A stretch of DNA of 64,000 nucleotides from Flavobacterium aquariorum (GCF_003254745.1 NZ_QKXH01000009.1:108526-172525), one strand, 5' to 3'; positions 55,612-64,000 are shown, numbered from the stretch's first letter. Translations and numbers: made by a program. Notes: generated from the letters alone by a model not told the origin.

Positions 55612-55649
55612 AAAAAGGCTCAAAACTGTGATACGTTTTGAGCCTTTTT
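55612..55649 (+). terminator. Rho-independent terminator of the acetate transporter
   Basis: AAAAAGGCTCAAAAC (55612-55626) pairs exactly with GTTTTGAGCCTTTTT (55635-55649), 8-base loop, then TTATATTTTT. Confidence 0.87.
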
Positions 55650-55725
55650 TATATTTTTAATGTATTTGCGAAACAATTGTAATAAAACAACTGTGTCAGA
55701 ACTTAAGTAATTCTTCGTTCTTCAA

Positions 55726-56769
55726 TTAAAATGTATCGATATCCAAATCCCAATTTAACTCGCTACTATACCACAATTGCCCTTCTGAAACCTGTAGTGG
55801 GCAATCAAAATTATTGGTATATAATGCCCCCGTTCCTAATCCTTGTGGCATTAAATTATTCAATGTAAATGTCCATTGAGCGATAGCATTCAATCCAATA
55901 TTACTTTCCAAAGCAGAGGTTATCCACCATCCAATATTGTGCTTTTCGGCCAAAGAAATCCACTCTTGAGTACCACGAAATCCACCAACAAAACTAGGCT
56001 TCAAAATGATGTATTGCGGCTTGATTTTAAGGAGTAACTCTTCTTTTTCAGTAGCAGTAAACACTCCTATTAACTCTTCATCCAATGCAATAGGAAAAGG
56101 AGTCGTTTTACACAGCTCTGCCATACTGTCAGTATTGTTTTTTTGAATAGGCTGCTCAATGCTATGCAATACAAATTCAGATAATTGCATCAATTTATAT
56201 AAAGCTTTATTTAAATCAAAAGCACCATTAGCATCGACTCTTATTTCAACTTGTTCCGGGGTGAAATGTTGCCTAATATAACGCAATAATTGCAATTCTT
56301 TATCAAAATCTATAGCTCCAATTTTGAGTTTTATGCATCGAAATCCATCGGCTAATTTCTCCTCGATTTGTTGCTTCATAAAAGCCTCTTCTCCCATCCA
56401 AACCAGACCATTTATTGGGATTGATTTTATCCCTTTTGTGAAGTCTGACGGAAAGAGTAAAAAAGGATTTTCACTAGCCAAGGACTGGAACGCCATTTCG
56501 ACTCCAAACTGTATAGATGGAAACTCTAATAAGGCTTCCCAAAGTTGATCTTTACCAAGATGAATATTAGCACACGCCCATTGCAATTTTTCTTCATAAC
56601 CGGGACGGTCGTCAATACTCAATCCTCTCAAAATACCACACTCTCCTATTCCCTTTTTACCGTATTGCTCCAAAACAATAAACCAGGTTTCTTTTTCGGT
56701 CATCACTCCACGAGAAGTTCCGGATGGGCGTTTAAAATTGAGGATGTATTTGTGGTATGAAGCAAACAT
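55726..56769 (-). CDS. menC: o-Succinylbenzoate synthase
   Basis: Enolase-superfamily enzyme of menaquinone synthesis that dehydrates SHCHC to o-succinylbenzoate. 347 residues. The lysine acid/base motif is CIKLKIGAIDF near 147, metal ligands are in VRIDANGAFD-like EIRVDANGAFD near 175 and SIEQPIQKN near 205, ALDEELIG near 228, and the second lysine is in IILKPSFVGGF near 255. Other menaquinone genes (menA, menB) lie upstream on the same strand, separated by accessory genes. Confidence 0.9.
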   Translation of the reverse strand: MFASYHKYILNFKRPSGTSRGVMTEKETWFIVLEQYGKKGIGECGILRGLSIDDRPGYEEKLQWACANIHLGKDQLWEALLEFPSIQFGVEMAFQSLASENPFLLFPSDFTKGIKSIPINGLVWMGEEAFMKQQIEEKLADGFRCIKLKIGAIDFDKELQLLRYIRQHFTPEQVEIRVDANGAFDLNKALYKLMQLSEFVLHSIEQPIQKNNTDSMAELCKTTPFPIALDEELIGVFTATEKEELLLKIKPQYIILKPSFVGGFRGTQEWISLAEKHNIGWWITSALESNIGLNAIAQWTFTLNNLMPQGLGTGALYTNNFDCPLQVSEGQLWYSSELNWDLDIDTF

Positions 56770-56816
56770 ATTTTAGATTTATAGATTATTGGACTTTTGG
56801 ATTATTAGATTTTTAA

Positions 56817-58016
56817 CTAATCTTTCCATAATTTTAACACTCTCTCAAAATCCTCATTCTGAATCCCTGCTTTTTGGAAAGCCTTGAAATCCTGTTCTGT
56901 TTTTTGAACCCAACTCAAACTATCGGTAACATTTTGATTTTGGTATTTTTTGTAGATTTTTTTGGCTTCTTTGTAATTGTCGTTCAATAGATACGCATGA
57001 GCTAAATTCAATTGAACCAAAAGCTCCGTATTGTCAAGTTTTTCTCCGTCTTTCAAGTATTTTAATCCTTTTCCGTATTGCTTGGTCAAAAGATAGCAGC
57101 TCCCGATTGCACTATAATCCAATGCTGTAGCTTTACCATCATTTATAATTACCCCTAATTTATCAATTGCATCCCCAAATTTGCCTTTTTTTATTAAAAG
57201 CGATGCTTCTTTACGTAAATCGGAATAAACAGCGGTAGAAGTGCTTGTTTCACCGAAACAGGTATCGCCGGCATCTTTAAAAACTTTGGAACGCTCAATT
57301 GCCAACAATTTTTGAAACTCTTGAAATTTGTACTTGTCTTGGATTTTATCCAATACGCAAACACAAAAATTATCCGAATTGGTCATTTTTTGAGCCAAAT
57401 TAGAAGTTTTGCATTGGTCAATAATAGTCTTTCTGTTATCAACGCTCCATCCTCGGCTTAATTTTTTGTCCACCCAAGGCACAACTTCCAAAACGATTTT
57501 TTGCTTCATAATCCAATTTTTACTTTCAAAACCAAACCATAGAGCACTTCCATTAAGGCAAGTTGATTTATCAACAGAAAGACGTTTGGCATCTTTACTA
57601 ACAGGTTCGTCCTGTGCCAAACACGATTCCAGCGTTTTTCCTGAATCTTTGTATTCTAAAGCTAATTTATCATTAGAAAAAATAGCATATGCACATTTAT
57701 CGTCACCAGATATTTTTGACAACACAAAAACAGCTCCAGCAGAACCTTGACTAATTCCTGTAGGATCGGGAATTGATTTTAAAACAGAAACCAAACTGCT
57801 GGCCAGTTGCTGATTTTCGTCCAAAAGGGTGATTCTATATACGATTTCGGTAGTTCCAAGCGGTAAATCTTCGGTTTTTATGACGATTCGGTCTCTAGCG
57901 GAAATATTGATTTCCTTAGTAGTCGAACGGTTTTTATCCCAATAACCATCCTGTTGTGAAAAAATATTTATGGTGAATTGAAGCGCAATAAATAATAGGA
58001 AGTGTTTTTTTTTCAT
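56817..58016 (-). CDS. Secreted TPR-containing protein
   Basis: 399 residues with a signal peptide (MKKKHFLLFIALQFTINIFS). The N-terminal half is a beta-rich domain of unknown function, beginning GYWDKNRSTTKEINISARDR. The C-terminal part has about three TPR-like helical repeats (FGDAIDKLGVIINDGKATAL, YLLTKQYGKGLKYLKDGEKL, AHAYLLNDNYKEAKKIYKKY). Probably a periplasmic or surface protein-binding module. It lies in the menaquinone gene run without an obvious link. The RNA-like element at 58070-58155 is just upstream. Confidence 0.78.
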   Translation of the reverse strand: MKKKHFLLFIALQFTINIFSQQDGYWDKNRSTTKEINISARDRIVIKTEDLPLGTTEIVYRITLLDENQQLASSLVSVLKSIPDPTGISQGSAGAVFVLSKISGDDKCAYAIFSNDKLALEYKDSGKTLESCLAQDEPVSKDAKRLSVDKSTCLNGSALWFGFESKNWIMKQKIVLEVVPWVDKKLSRGWSVDNRKTIIDQCKTSNLAQKMTNSDNFCVCVLDKIQDKYKFQEFQKLLAIERSKVFKDAGDTCFGETSTSTAVYSDLRKEASLLIKKGKFGDAIDKLGVIINDGKATALDYSAIGSCYLLTKQYGKGLKYLKDGEKLDNTELLVQLNLAHAYLLNDNYKEAKKIYKKYQNQNVTDSLSWVQKTEQDFKAFQKAGIQNEDFERVLKLWKD

Positions 58017-58069
58017 TATGGAAATATTGGTCTTTCTTTAAAAGAAAAGATATTAAAAACGGTGTACCC

Positions 58070-58155
58070 TAGCCCTGATAGAAGCGGTATCCTTTATTGA
58101 AGCGATTTTTTTTTCGCTTCAATAAAGATACAAGCGGATAGCAGGAAAAAGCTCC
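58070..58155. ncRNA. Structured RNA element, copy B (possibly Flavo-1-like)
   Basis: Aligns with 24713-24789 on the opposite strand. Plus-strand reading: TAGCCCTGATAGAAGCGG, ATCC, then a 13-base perfect stem TTTATTGAAGCGA (58093-58105) with TCGCTTCAATAAA (58114-58126), then CGGATAGCAGG and AAAAAGCTCC. The outer pairing is AGC plus CCTG with CAGG plus GCT; in copy A it is CCGG with CCGG. These compensatory changes support a conserved structure. On the plus strand unpaired parts are purine-rich. It ends 3 bases from the end of the hydrolase gene at 58159. Confidence 0.62.
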
Positions 58156-58158
58156 AAA

Positions 58159-58836
58159 TTACAGTTCGATAAAACTGCCAATTTCAAGCAACATCAAATC
58201 TTTTCCTTTGTCAAAAAACTTCTTGATGGCTTCCTCGTGGTTGATTTCGATGTACCCAAATGTGTCGTAGTGCATGCCCAAAATCTTATCACATTCCACA
58301 AAATCGGAAGCAATTATGGCATCGTCCACATCCATGGTAAAATTATCACCGATAGGTAAAATCGCTAAATCGAGTTTGGTTCGCATCGGAATGAGTTTCA
58401 TATCCATAGTAAGGGCAGTATCGCCAGCAATGTAAATGTTTTTGTGTTCGCCCTCAATTACAAAACCGCCAGGATTCCCACCGTAACTTCCGTCAGGAAA
58501 AGAACTCGAGTGAATGGCGCTTACGTATTTTAATTTTCCGAAATCGAAATTCCAACTTCCACCGTGATTCATAGGATGCGATTGAAAGCCCTTCGCTCCA
58601 TAGTAGGTCGCAATTTCATAATTGGAAATGATTACAGCTCCCGTTCTTTTGGCGATAGATTCTACATCGACAACGTGATCACCGTGCGCATGCGTCAAAA
58701 GAATAAAATCGGCCTTGAGAGTATTAATATCAATATGAGCTGCTTTTGGATTGGCCGAAATATAAGGGTCAACCAGAATGTGTTTGCCACTGACTTCTAT
58801 CCCTAAAGAACTGTGACCGTAGAATGTTATTTTCAT
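58159..58836 (-). CDS. UPF0173-type metal-dependent hydrolase (MBL fold)
   Basis: 225-residue metallo-beta-lactamase-fold protein. The metal site is LLTHAHGDHVVDVESIAKRT near residue 48; further ligands lie in SHPMNHGGSWNF, YIAGDTALTMDMKL and LGMHYDTFGYI. The UlaG-like UPF0173 family has no settled substrate. It sits between menA and the TPR gene and is commonly associated with menaquinone clusters in flavobacteria as far as I recall. Confidence 0.87.
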   Translation of the reverse strand: MKITFYGHSSLGIEVSGKHILVDPYISANPKAAHIDINTLKADFILLTHAHGDHVVDVESIAKRTGAVIISNYEIATYYGAKGFQSHPMNHGGSWNFDFGKLKYVSAIHSSSFPDGSYGGNPGGFVIEGEHKNIYIAGDTALTMDMKLIPMRTKLDLAILPIGDNFTMDVDDAIIASDFVECDKILGMHYDTFGYIEINHEEAIKKFFDKGKDLMLLEIGSFIEL

Positions 58837-58925
58837 TTTATTATAAGTTTAAAATTGAAAAAAGTTAAAAACACTATTTACATTGTTTTTTGATATTGCT
58901 ATTGCCAGTGAAATTGATATTGTCA

Positions 58926-59888
58926 TTATCTTCCTCCCAAGAAAACATTTACTATGATGTCCGAAATCAACGAAATCATACATAAAGATAGCAATATAGA
59001 GAGCAAAAAGGTACTCAATGCTACTTTCTTTAATTCTGGATCCAATAATTTAGGGTCCTGGTTTTTGGAAACTGTGATTAAATGTTTTGTCAACGGGATA
59101 TAGGCTAATAAAAACAAATATTGATCAAAACGAAAATTACTCAATATAGCAAACGCAACGACCGAAATCATAGCGGAAACAATTAGGAAATAGTGATATT
59201 TTTTTGCTTTTTCGGCACCCATTTTTACAACCATAGTATTCTTTCCTGATTTGGCATCAGATGCTTGGTCACGCATATTGTTTAAATTCAAAACGCCAAC
59301 ACTTAATAATCCAATTGCGATAGCCGGCAAAATAAGCACCCAATCCAATTGTTTTGAATACAAGAAATTAACGCCCAAAGTACTTACTAATCCAAAAAAA
59401 ACAAAGACAAAAACATCTCCATATCCGCGATATCCGTATGCTGAAGTACCTACTGTATAGCGAATCGCGGATGCTATGGCCAAAATCCCTAACACCAAAT
59501 AAAACAAGGAATACACAAGATTTGTCTCTCCAAAAGCGACGTAAATCAAGAATATTGCAGAAGCTAAAGTTAATATCGAAGTAATCACCAATGCTTTTTT
59601 CATTGCTTGTGGCGTTATCACACCGCTTTGGATAGCGCGTTTTGGCCCTACTCTATCTTCATTATCCGTTCCTTTTACACCATCGCCATAATCATTGGCA
59701 AAATTTGAAAGCACCTGCAACCCTAAAGTTGTCAATAAAGCAAAAGCAAATATTTTCCAATTGAAAACTTCTGTCGGTGTGAGTACATTCTCGGTAGGGT
59801 TCGCCAAAGCATACATACTTCCAACTATAATTCCAGAAACTGATAATGGTAATGTTCTTAATCTTGCTGCTTCAATCCAATGTTTCAT
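58926..59888 (-). CDS. menA: 1,4-Dihydroxy-2-naphthoate polyprenyltransferase
   Basis: UbiA-family integral membrane prenyltransferase that attaches the isoprenoid tail in menaquinone synthesis. 320 residues with eight or nine membrane helices. The first aspartate-rich motif is NFANDYGDGVKGTDNEDRVG near residue 65, and the second is LNNMRDQASDAKSGKNTMVV near 210. The N-terminal WIEAARLRTLPLSVSGIIVG is typical of MenA. Confidence 0.92.
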   Translation of the reverse strand: MKHWIEAARLRTLPLSVSGIIVGSMYALANPTENVLTPTEVFNWKIFAFALLTTLGLQVLSNFANDYGDGVKGTDNEDRVGPKRAIQSGVITPQAMKKALVITSILTLASAIFLIYVAFGETNLVYSLFYLVLGILAIASAIRYTVGTSAYGYRGYGDVFVFVFFGLVSTLGVNFLYSKQLDWVLILPAIAIGLLSVGVLNLNNMRDQASDAKSGKNTMVVKMGAEKAKKYHYFLIVSAMISVVAFAILSNFRFDQYLFLLAYIPLTKHLITVSKNQDPKLLDPELKKVALSTFLLSILLSLCMISLISDIIVNVFLGGR

Positions 59889-59994
59889 TGCGTTGTTTAG
59901 TTTGTTAAAAGTTTAATTTGTTTAAGAGTTTAAACAAATTCTCATAATTTATAATTCTGTAATCTACAATCTTTTTCCCTTCGGAAGCTAGGGG

Positions 59995-61515
59995 CTACAT
60001 CCAATTGCTATCGGAAGTTTCCATTTCGTACAACCAAAGATTGACGTATTGTTTTATAGCTGTAAAATTACCCAATTGAAAACTAATATTCCCTCCAGCA
60101 GTATGCAAAGTTAATGATCCAATATTGATATTTTTATGCCAAAATAGTTGAGAAGTTGTAATCGCTTGAATTTTACTGGGTAAAATAATTTTATTTGTAA
60201 CATCCCAAGCACCACTTTGCAGGATTAAAAAATCATCATTAATATAGAGACGGGTGTTTTTGAATGCAAAAAACTGAATTATTCCAATGAAAAGAACAAA
60301 TAACAGCACAAAATAATCAATCGTTGGCAATTCTTCAATTATCAAATCCCTAACAAAATAAAAACCTAACAGTGGCAATCCAATAGTCAGAAAAACAGAA
60401 AATCCCAATTTTCTAAAATTAGGTTTTAGCATCACTCCTTTTTCGGGAATCTTTTGAAATAATAATTTCAAAATCGAATCTTTTTCCAGTTTGTCACAAC
60501 CGGGAATTTCGATAGCGAGTTTGTGGTCTTCTTTTTCTCCACCAGTAGCTTGTTTAATTTTAAGATGCAACACATTCATCTTCTTTTGAAAATAATTCTG
60601 GGTAATACTTGTTATTTGAACCTTTTCTGGCTTTATAATAGTGCTTTTTGCATTCAACAATCCATAAGAAAGCAATAGAGAACCTTTTTGTCTGGCAATT
60701 TTATAATCAAAATAGGTGAAAATCGTTTTAACCAAATTAATTATAATAACTGCCAAAAAGAAAATGACAAATAACATCAAAAATGTAGTGGCAATTTGGC
60801 TTTTATCGACATAATCTTCGATATTTTCATCGTGTAAAATATCTCTCCCCGTTATTTGCTTAATGTGATCAAAAAGCGTGATAAAAAAAGCCAGTAAAAC
60901 GAAAAAGCTCTTTACATAATTGGAAGTAATTCCAATTTTCAATAAACTCAAAAAACTGATTTTTATAAAAGGTGCCTCAGAATCAATAGTTTTCTCAATT
61001 GAAATTTCATCTGAAGTGCTAATTGAATCGTCATTATTTACATTTTTTTTATTTTCATTCTCTAATAGACGAACTTTTAAGTCCAATGCCAATTCATGAG
61101 AAATAGCTCTGATATCTCCTTCCTTTTTATTAGAACCCGCAGTATCGACAGCCAATTCATAAACACCCACCAACCTTTGAATTAGCGACTGATTGATATT
61201 TACTTGTTGGATTTTATAAAGCTGTATAGTTGTTTTGGTTTTGTTAAAAATCCCTTCGGTTATAATAAACTCCCCATTTTTATGATCTATGTAAAAGGTA
61301 AAATTCAAATATCTCAAATAAGAAACGATTCCAACTATAGTAAAAACGACAATTATACCTATCAATAAATAGAATTTATTGATTTGATCAAATTTAAAAA
61401 TCCAAATCACCAAAATAGGCCATAATGCTTTTGCATATCCTTGAAGTGAATAAACAAACATTACTAAAATTCCAACGATGGATTGTCGTTGTGGCTGATT
61501 AAAATCGGATCCCAT
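59995..61515 (-). CDS. Membrane protein with three bacterial PH (YdbT-like) domains
   Basis: 506-residue membrane protein with paired hydrophobic segments alternating with bPH_2-type domains: ITEGIFNKTKTTIQLYKIQQ, LSYGLLNAKSTIIKPEKVQI and LQSGAWDVTNKIILPSKIQA mark the three copies. This is the YdbT architecture. It overlaps its partner gene (YdbS-like) by one base, so the two are translationally coupled. In Bacillus the pair is linked to resistance against secreted peptides; the role here is unknown. Confidence 0.87.
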   Translation of the reverse strand: MGSDFNQPQRQSIVGILVMFVYSLQGYAKALWPILVIWIFKFDQINKFYLLIGIIVVFTIVGIVSYLRYLNFTFYIDHKNGEFIITEGIFNKTKTTIQLYKIQQVNINQSLIQRLVGVYELAVDTAGSNKKEGDIRAISHELALDLKVRLLENENKKNVNNDDSISTSDEISIEKTIDSEAPFIKISFLSLLKIGITSNYVKSFFVLLAFFITLFDHIKQITGRDILHDENIEDYVDKSQIATTFLMLFVIFFLAVIIINLVKTIFTYFDYKIARQKGSLLLSYGLLNAKSTIIKPEKVQITSITQNYFQKKMNVLHLKIKQATGGEKEDHKLAIEIPGCDKLEKDSILKLLFQKIPEKGVMLKPNFRKLGFSVFLTIGLPLLGFYFVRDLIIEELPTIDYFVLLFVLFIGIIQFFAFKNTRLYINDDFLILQSGAWDVTNKIILPSKIQAITTSQLFWHKNINIGSLTLHTAGGNISFQLGNFTAIKQYVNLWLYEMETSDSNWM

Positions 61516-62030
61516 TACAATTGTTTTTGAATTTTACCCATCAAAAGTTGCTTGATGTTTTCGGCTTCCTCTTTAGCAATTCCTGGAATTTCAATATCAC
61601 TGGAATTTCCACCTGCTGTGAAGATTTGAATTTTTGCCAAGCCAAAGAACCTAGAAACAAACCCTTCATGTAAAGCAACATGTTGTACTCTATTATAAGG
61701 AATTACAAGCGTATTTGTGGCAATTATTCCATGTCTAAATAACACATCATGGGTTCTAAAAGCAAAACCTTTTTTCTTGAAACTTATCCACGAAAAGTAA
61801 AACACTAATAGTAACAAAACTGCAAAAACAATACTCAGTTGATAAATGAAAGGATAAAGATCTTCATTAAAATAAAATACAAGTCCCACTCCTATTGCCA
61901 AAACCAAAAAAAATACCGCCAAACTTATCAAAGTCACTTTCCAATAATTAGGATGCAAAATAGAAAATACTACATCTTCAAATTTAGGAAGTTGAGTAGT
62001 ATCAATAGTTTCGTTCATGAAGTCTTCCAT
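61515..62030 (-). CDS. YdbS-like PH domain membrane protein
   Basis: 171 residues: two membrane helices (near 35-55 and 62-80) and one bPH_2 domain (FRHGIIATNTLVIPYNRVQH, then VALHEGFVSRFFGLAKIQIF). Its stop codon overlaps the start of the YdbT-like gene (TAATG). The pair is inserted between menB and menA on the same strand. Confidence 0.85.
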   Translation of the reverse strand: MEDFMNETIDTTQLPKFEDVVFSILHPNYWKVTLISLAVFFLVLAIGVGLVFYFNEDLYPFIYQLSIVFAVLLLLVFYFSWISFKKKGFAFRTHDVLFRHGIIATNTLVIPYNRVQHVALHEGFVSRFFGLAKIQIFTAGGNSSDIEIPGIAKEEAENIKQLLMGKIQKQL

Positions 62031-62061
62031 ATCTTTTTTTTTGAATAAATATAAAATTTAA

Positions 62062-62087
62062 GGTTTCAAATCGCAAAACTTGAAACC
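62062..62087 (-). terminator. Possible terminator or attenuator after menB
   Basis: GGTTTCAA (62062-62069) pairs with TTGAAACC (62080-62087), with a T-rich stretch on the minus-strand side. It lies between menB and the PH-domain pair. Confidence 0.4.
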
Positions 62088-62119
62088 CTTAAACTTTTAA
62101 ACATTTTAAATTCTTTTTT

Positions 62120-62950
62120 TTAAGGTAACCATTTTTTCTCAAAATTTGGTTTGCGCTTTTCAAGGAATGCATTTCTTCCCTCTTTTGCCTCTTCAGTCAT
62201 ATAGGCCAATCTTGTTGCTTCTCCAGCAAATACTTGTTGTCCCACCATGCCATCATCGGTAAGATTCATCGCAAACTTTAGCATTTTGATAGCCATAGGT
62301 GATTTTGCAAGTATTTCTTGAGCCCACTGATAAGCAGTATCTTCCAATTCAGCATGAGGAATAACGGCATTTACCATACCCATATCCATCGCTTCTTGAG
62401 CAGAATAATTTCGTCCCAAAAAGAAAATTTCTCTTGCTTTTTTCTGCCCAACCATTTTGGCAAGATAAGCAGATCCATATCCACCATCGAAACTAGTTAC
62501 ATCGGCATCGGTTTGTTTAAAAATAGCGTGCTCTTTACTAGCTAAAGTCATATCACAAACTACGTGCAAACTATGTCCTCCACCGACAGCCCAACCTGGG
62601 ACTACCGCGATAACCACTTTTGGCATAAAACGGATTAAGCGCTGTACTTCAAGAATATTCAAACGATGTTGTCCATCATCCCCCACATAACCTTGATGAC
62701 CACGGGCATTTTGATCTCCACCGCTACAAAAAGAATACACACCATCCTTAGAAGAAGGCCCTTCGGCAGAAAGCAAAACCACACCTATGGACGTGTCTTC
62801 TTGCGCATCATAAAATGCTTGATATAATTCAGATGTTGTTTTGGGTCTAAAAGCGTTGCGTACATTGGGTCTGTTAAATGCAATTCTGGCAACACCATTG
62901 CATTTTTTATAGGTTATATCTTCAAATTCTTTGGCGATTATCCAATCCAT
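62120..62950 (-). CDS. menB: 1,4-Dihydroxy-2-naphthoyl-CoA synthase
   Basis: Crotonase-fold enzyme that closes the naphthoquinone ring in menaquinone synthesis. 276 residues from the ATG at 62950 (MDWIIAKEFEDITY); an ATG 23 codons upstream is in frame but would add an unrelated tail. Signature parts: RIAFNRPNVRNAFRPKTTSE, CSGGDQNARGHQGYVGDDGQ, VPGWAVGGGHSLHVVCDMTL and TDADVTSFDGGYGSAYLAK. First gene of the minus-strand men run in this window. Confidence 0.95.
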   Translation of the reverse strand: MDWIIAKEFEDITYKKCNGVARIAFNRPNVRNAFRPKTTSELYQAFYDAQEDTSIGVVLLSAEGPSSKDGVYSFCSGGDQNARGHQGYVGDDGQHRLNILEVQRLIRFMPKVVIAVVPGWAVGGGHSLHVVCDMTLASKEHAIFKQTDADVTSFDGGYGSAYLAKMVGQKKAREIFFLGRNYSAQEAMDMGMVNAVIPHAELEDTAYQWAQEILAKSPMAIKMLKFAMNLTDDGMVGQQVFAGEATRLAYMTEEAKEGRNAFLEKRKPNFEKKWLP

Positions 62951-63059
62951 TCTATTTACTTTTAAATTATTATAATGTAAAAATAAGGCATTTTTTATAC
63001 TTCTAAAATATAAAAACAATTAATCAACATCTTAATCAATAAATAAATTACAAAACAGC

Positions 63060-63619
63060 TAATATAACCTTTGATACAAAGTTAACCTTGGAAGCTTTAC
63101 CAGAGATGAGAAACAAACATCGATGGGAAGCTATGGATTTTGAAAATCAATTATTAATAAAAGCAAGATCAGAAAACAAAACATACATCTTGCAGCTTTT
63201 ATCCAATGGGATTCTCTAAAACAGCTATTGGCCATAAGAAGATATATACTTTATAAATCTAGCCCAAAAAGGACTTATAGCCAAAAAGAAAGGGGGCAGT
63301 TGATCTTTGACTTATACTCTGATATAATGACAGTATATAATCTAAATCAACAGCTTAGAGGTATTTACAATAGTATATTGCCATGTCTAAACTGGCGCAT
63401 TAGTATAGAAACGTGAATGAGTCAAGGTTTAAAAACTATAATATTCTACTCAATACCATAACTTTCAATTACCAATCAATCTTAAACTATTTTGATAATA
63501 GAAGTACCAATGCATCCGAAGAATCTTTTAATGCAAAAATAAAAGCTTTTAGATCACAATTTAGAGGTGTTAGAAATATAGAATATTTCCTCTTTAGACT
63601 AACAAATATTTATGCTTAA
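63060..63619 (+). pseudogene. Decayed ISL3-like (ISAon1-type) transposase remnant
   Basis: Three frames together give the C-terminal part of a DDE transposase: LTLEALPEMRNKHRWEAM (near 63080), then after a frameshift near 63208 SLKQLLAIRRYILYKS and the RGQLIFDLYSDI segment, then after a further shift near 63383 and an in-frame TAG the end NYFDNRSTNASEESFNAKIK and RSQFRGVRNIEYFLFRLTNI. The N-terminal half and inverted repeats are not visible. Inactive relic beside the rRNA operon. Confidence 0.85.
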
Positions 63620-63720
63620 TTTTTACGCTCCCACAGGTTTTGGACTTGATCCGTAATTACGCATAGTTCCAGATTTTCAGTTTTTATAAAATCTGTTTTT
63701 TTAAACCTATTGTAAAACAA

Positions 63721-63748
63721 AAACCCCTCATCTTTAGATGAAGGGTTT
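63721..63748 (-). terminator. Terminator of the rRNA operon
   Basis: AAACCCCTCATC (63721-63732) pairs with GATGAAGGGTTT (63737-63748) apart from one wobble; on the minus strand TTTTTGTTTT follows. It lies just past the 5S gene. Confidence 0.85.
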
Positions 63749-63756
63749 TATAAAAA

Positions 63757-63864
63757 AAGGCAGCGACATACTCTCCCACATAACTGCAGTACCATCTGCG
63801 CAGGCGGGCTTAACTACTCTGTTCGGGATGGGAAGAGGTGAGCCCCGCCGCAATAACCACCTTA
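63757..63864 (-). rRNA. rrf: 5S ribosomal RNA
   Basis: The minus strand reads GGTGGTTATTGCGGCGGGGC at the 5' part, TCCCATCCCGAACAGAGTAG in loop B/C, and TGGGAGAGTATGTCGCTGCC at the 3' part, the flavobacterial 5S sequence. About 108 bases; the ends are approximate to a few bases. As the last gene of an rRNA operon on the minus strand, the 23S gene is expected just beyond the right edge. Confidence 0.93.
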
Positions 63865-64000
63865 AGTCGTTACAATTGCTTTGGGCAATCATTGTAATGA
63901 TGTTTATCTTTTTTGATAATCATCAATCACATAATATCTTAACATACTGAGATAAAGAACATAAAAAGTATTAGAAAGTTTCTTCTCCCGACCGAAGTCG
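63865..64000 (-). other. 23S-5S spacer
   Basis: AT-rich spacer upstream (minus-strand sense) of 5S. The last 12 bases, at 63989-64000, form the hairpin CGAC-TTCG-GTCG with a UUCG tetraloop. I cannot tell whether this is spacer or the very end of 23S rRNA. Confidence 0.6.

Noticed and set aside
57409..57750. A 113-codon plus-strand frame opposite the TPR gene.
   Set aside because: Shadow of a longer gene that has a signal peptide and domain pattern.
59915..59940. An 11-base AT-only hairpin between menA and the YdbT-like gene.
   Set aside because: Probably part of a word-like spacer; no T-tract and no clear function, so it is not listed as a terminator.
59975..59998. TAGCCCC and AAAAAGATTG on the minus strand near 59960-59998, reminiscent of the structured RNA element.
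   Set aside because: Only fragments match and the paired arms are missing; at best an eroded copy.
62951..63019. A 23-codon N-terminal extension of menB.
   Set aside because: MDWIIAKEF is the usual MenB start and the extension resembles translated AT-rich spacer.
63738..63950. A 70-codon plus-strand frame near the right end.
   Set aside because: It runs antisense through the 5S rRNA gene and its terminator.

Overview
The window is chromosomal DNA from a member of the Bacteroidota, almost certainly Flavobacterium or a close relative. This rests on AT-rich codon use, the fused hisB and hisIE genes, a DnaX without zinc cysteines, Bacteroidota-type promoters (TTG, about 20 nt, then TAnnTTTG) and several lineage-typical families (DUF6155, DUF3817, DUF2911, an NrtR-type sugar regulator).

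Layout. 1-7.4 kb is the histidine operon (hisG end, hisD, hisC, hisB, hisH, hisA, hisF, hisIE) with two small passenger genes (SnoaL-like and NIPSNAP-like). A secreted M1 metallopeptidase follows. 9.3-19.5 kb (minus strand) is a ten-gene cluster: a GMC flavoprotein with a Tat-signal partner and a cytochrome c, two Gfo/Idh/MocA oxidoreductases, a DUF1080 (3-keto-glycoside hydrolase/lyase) protein, three TIM-barrel isomerase/epimerase-like proteins and an MFS permease. I read it as a periplasmic sugar 3-oxidation and 3-keto-glycoside cleavage pathway. 19.9-27.6 kb is mostly housekeeping: thioesterase, MscS channel, two helicases and a type II NADH dehydrogenase.

27.7-35 kb is accessory: poorly characterised genes (a possible HEPN-like protein, a GIY-YIG protein, a membrane protein, a repeat-bearing helical protein, a small secreted protein and an orphan PAS histidine kinase). 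Many of these genes are followed directly by copies of one REP-like palindromic repeat, and there is a 21-bp minisatellite. Next come an SGNH esterase, a Bcr/CflA-type exporter and an AHSA1 protein. 37-42.7 kb is a sugar locus: an NrtR-type regulator divergent from a LamB-like porin, a ketohexose 3-epimerase-like protein, a PfkB kinase and an FHS-family permease.

43.1-46.3 kb holds a DUF2911 gene whose 3' end is partly duplicated and a CBS/nucleotidyltransferase gene paired with an exonuclease. 46.3-52.9 kb (minus strand) is a type III polyketide synthase cluster with its own ketosynthase, ACP, dehydratase, phosphopantetheinyl transferase, methyltransferase and FAD oxidoreductase; a phenolic-lipid-type product is my inference. 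dnaX (53.2-54.9 kb) is split into two frames at an A10 run containing the A AAA AAG slippery heptamer, suggesting gamma/tau production by frameshift or slippage. 55.7-63 kb carries menaquinone genes menC, menA and menB with interspersed genes. The window ends with a decayed transposase and a minus-strand 5S rRNA whose 23S gene should lie just beyond the right edge.

Two intergenic copies (24.7 and 58.1 kb) of a structured element with compensatory changes look like one RNA family. All functional calls come from reading sequence; no database search was run.
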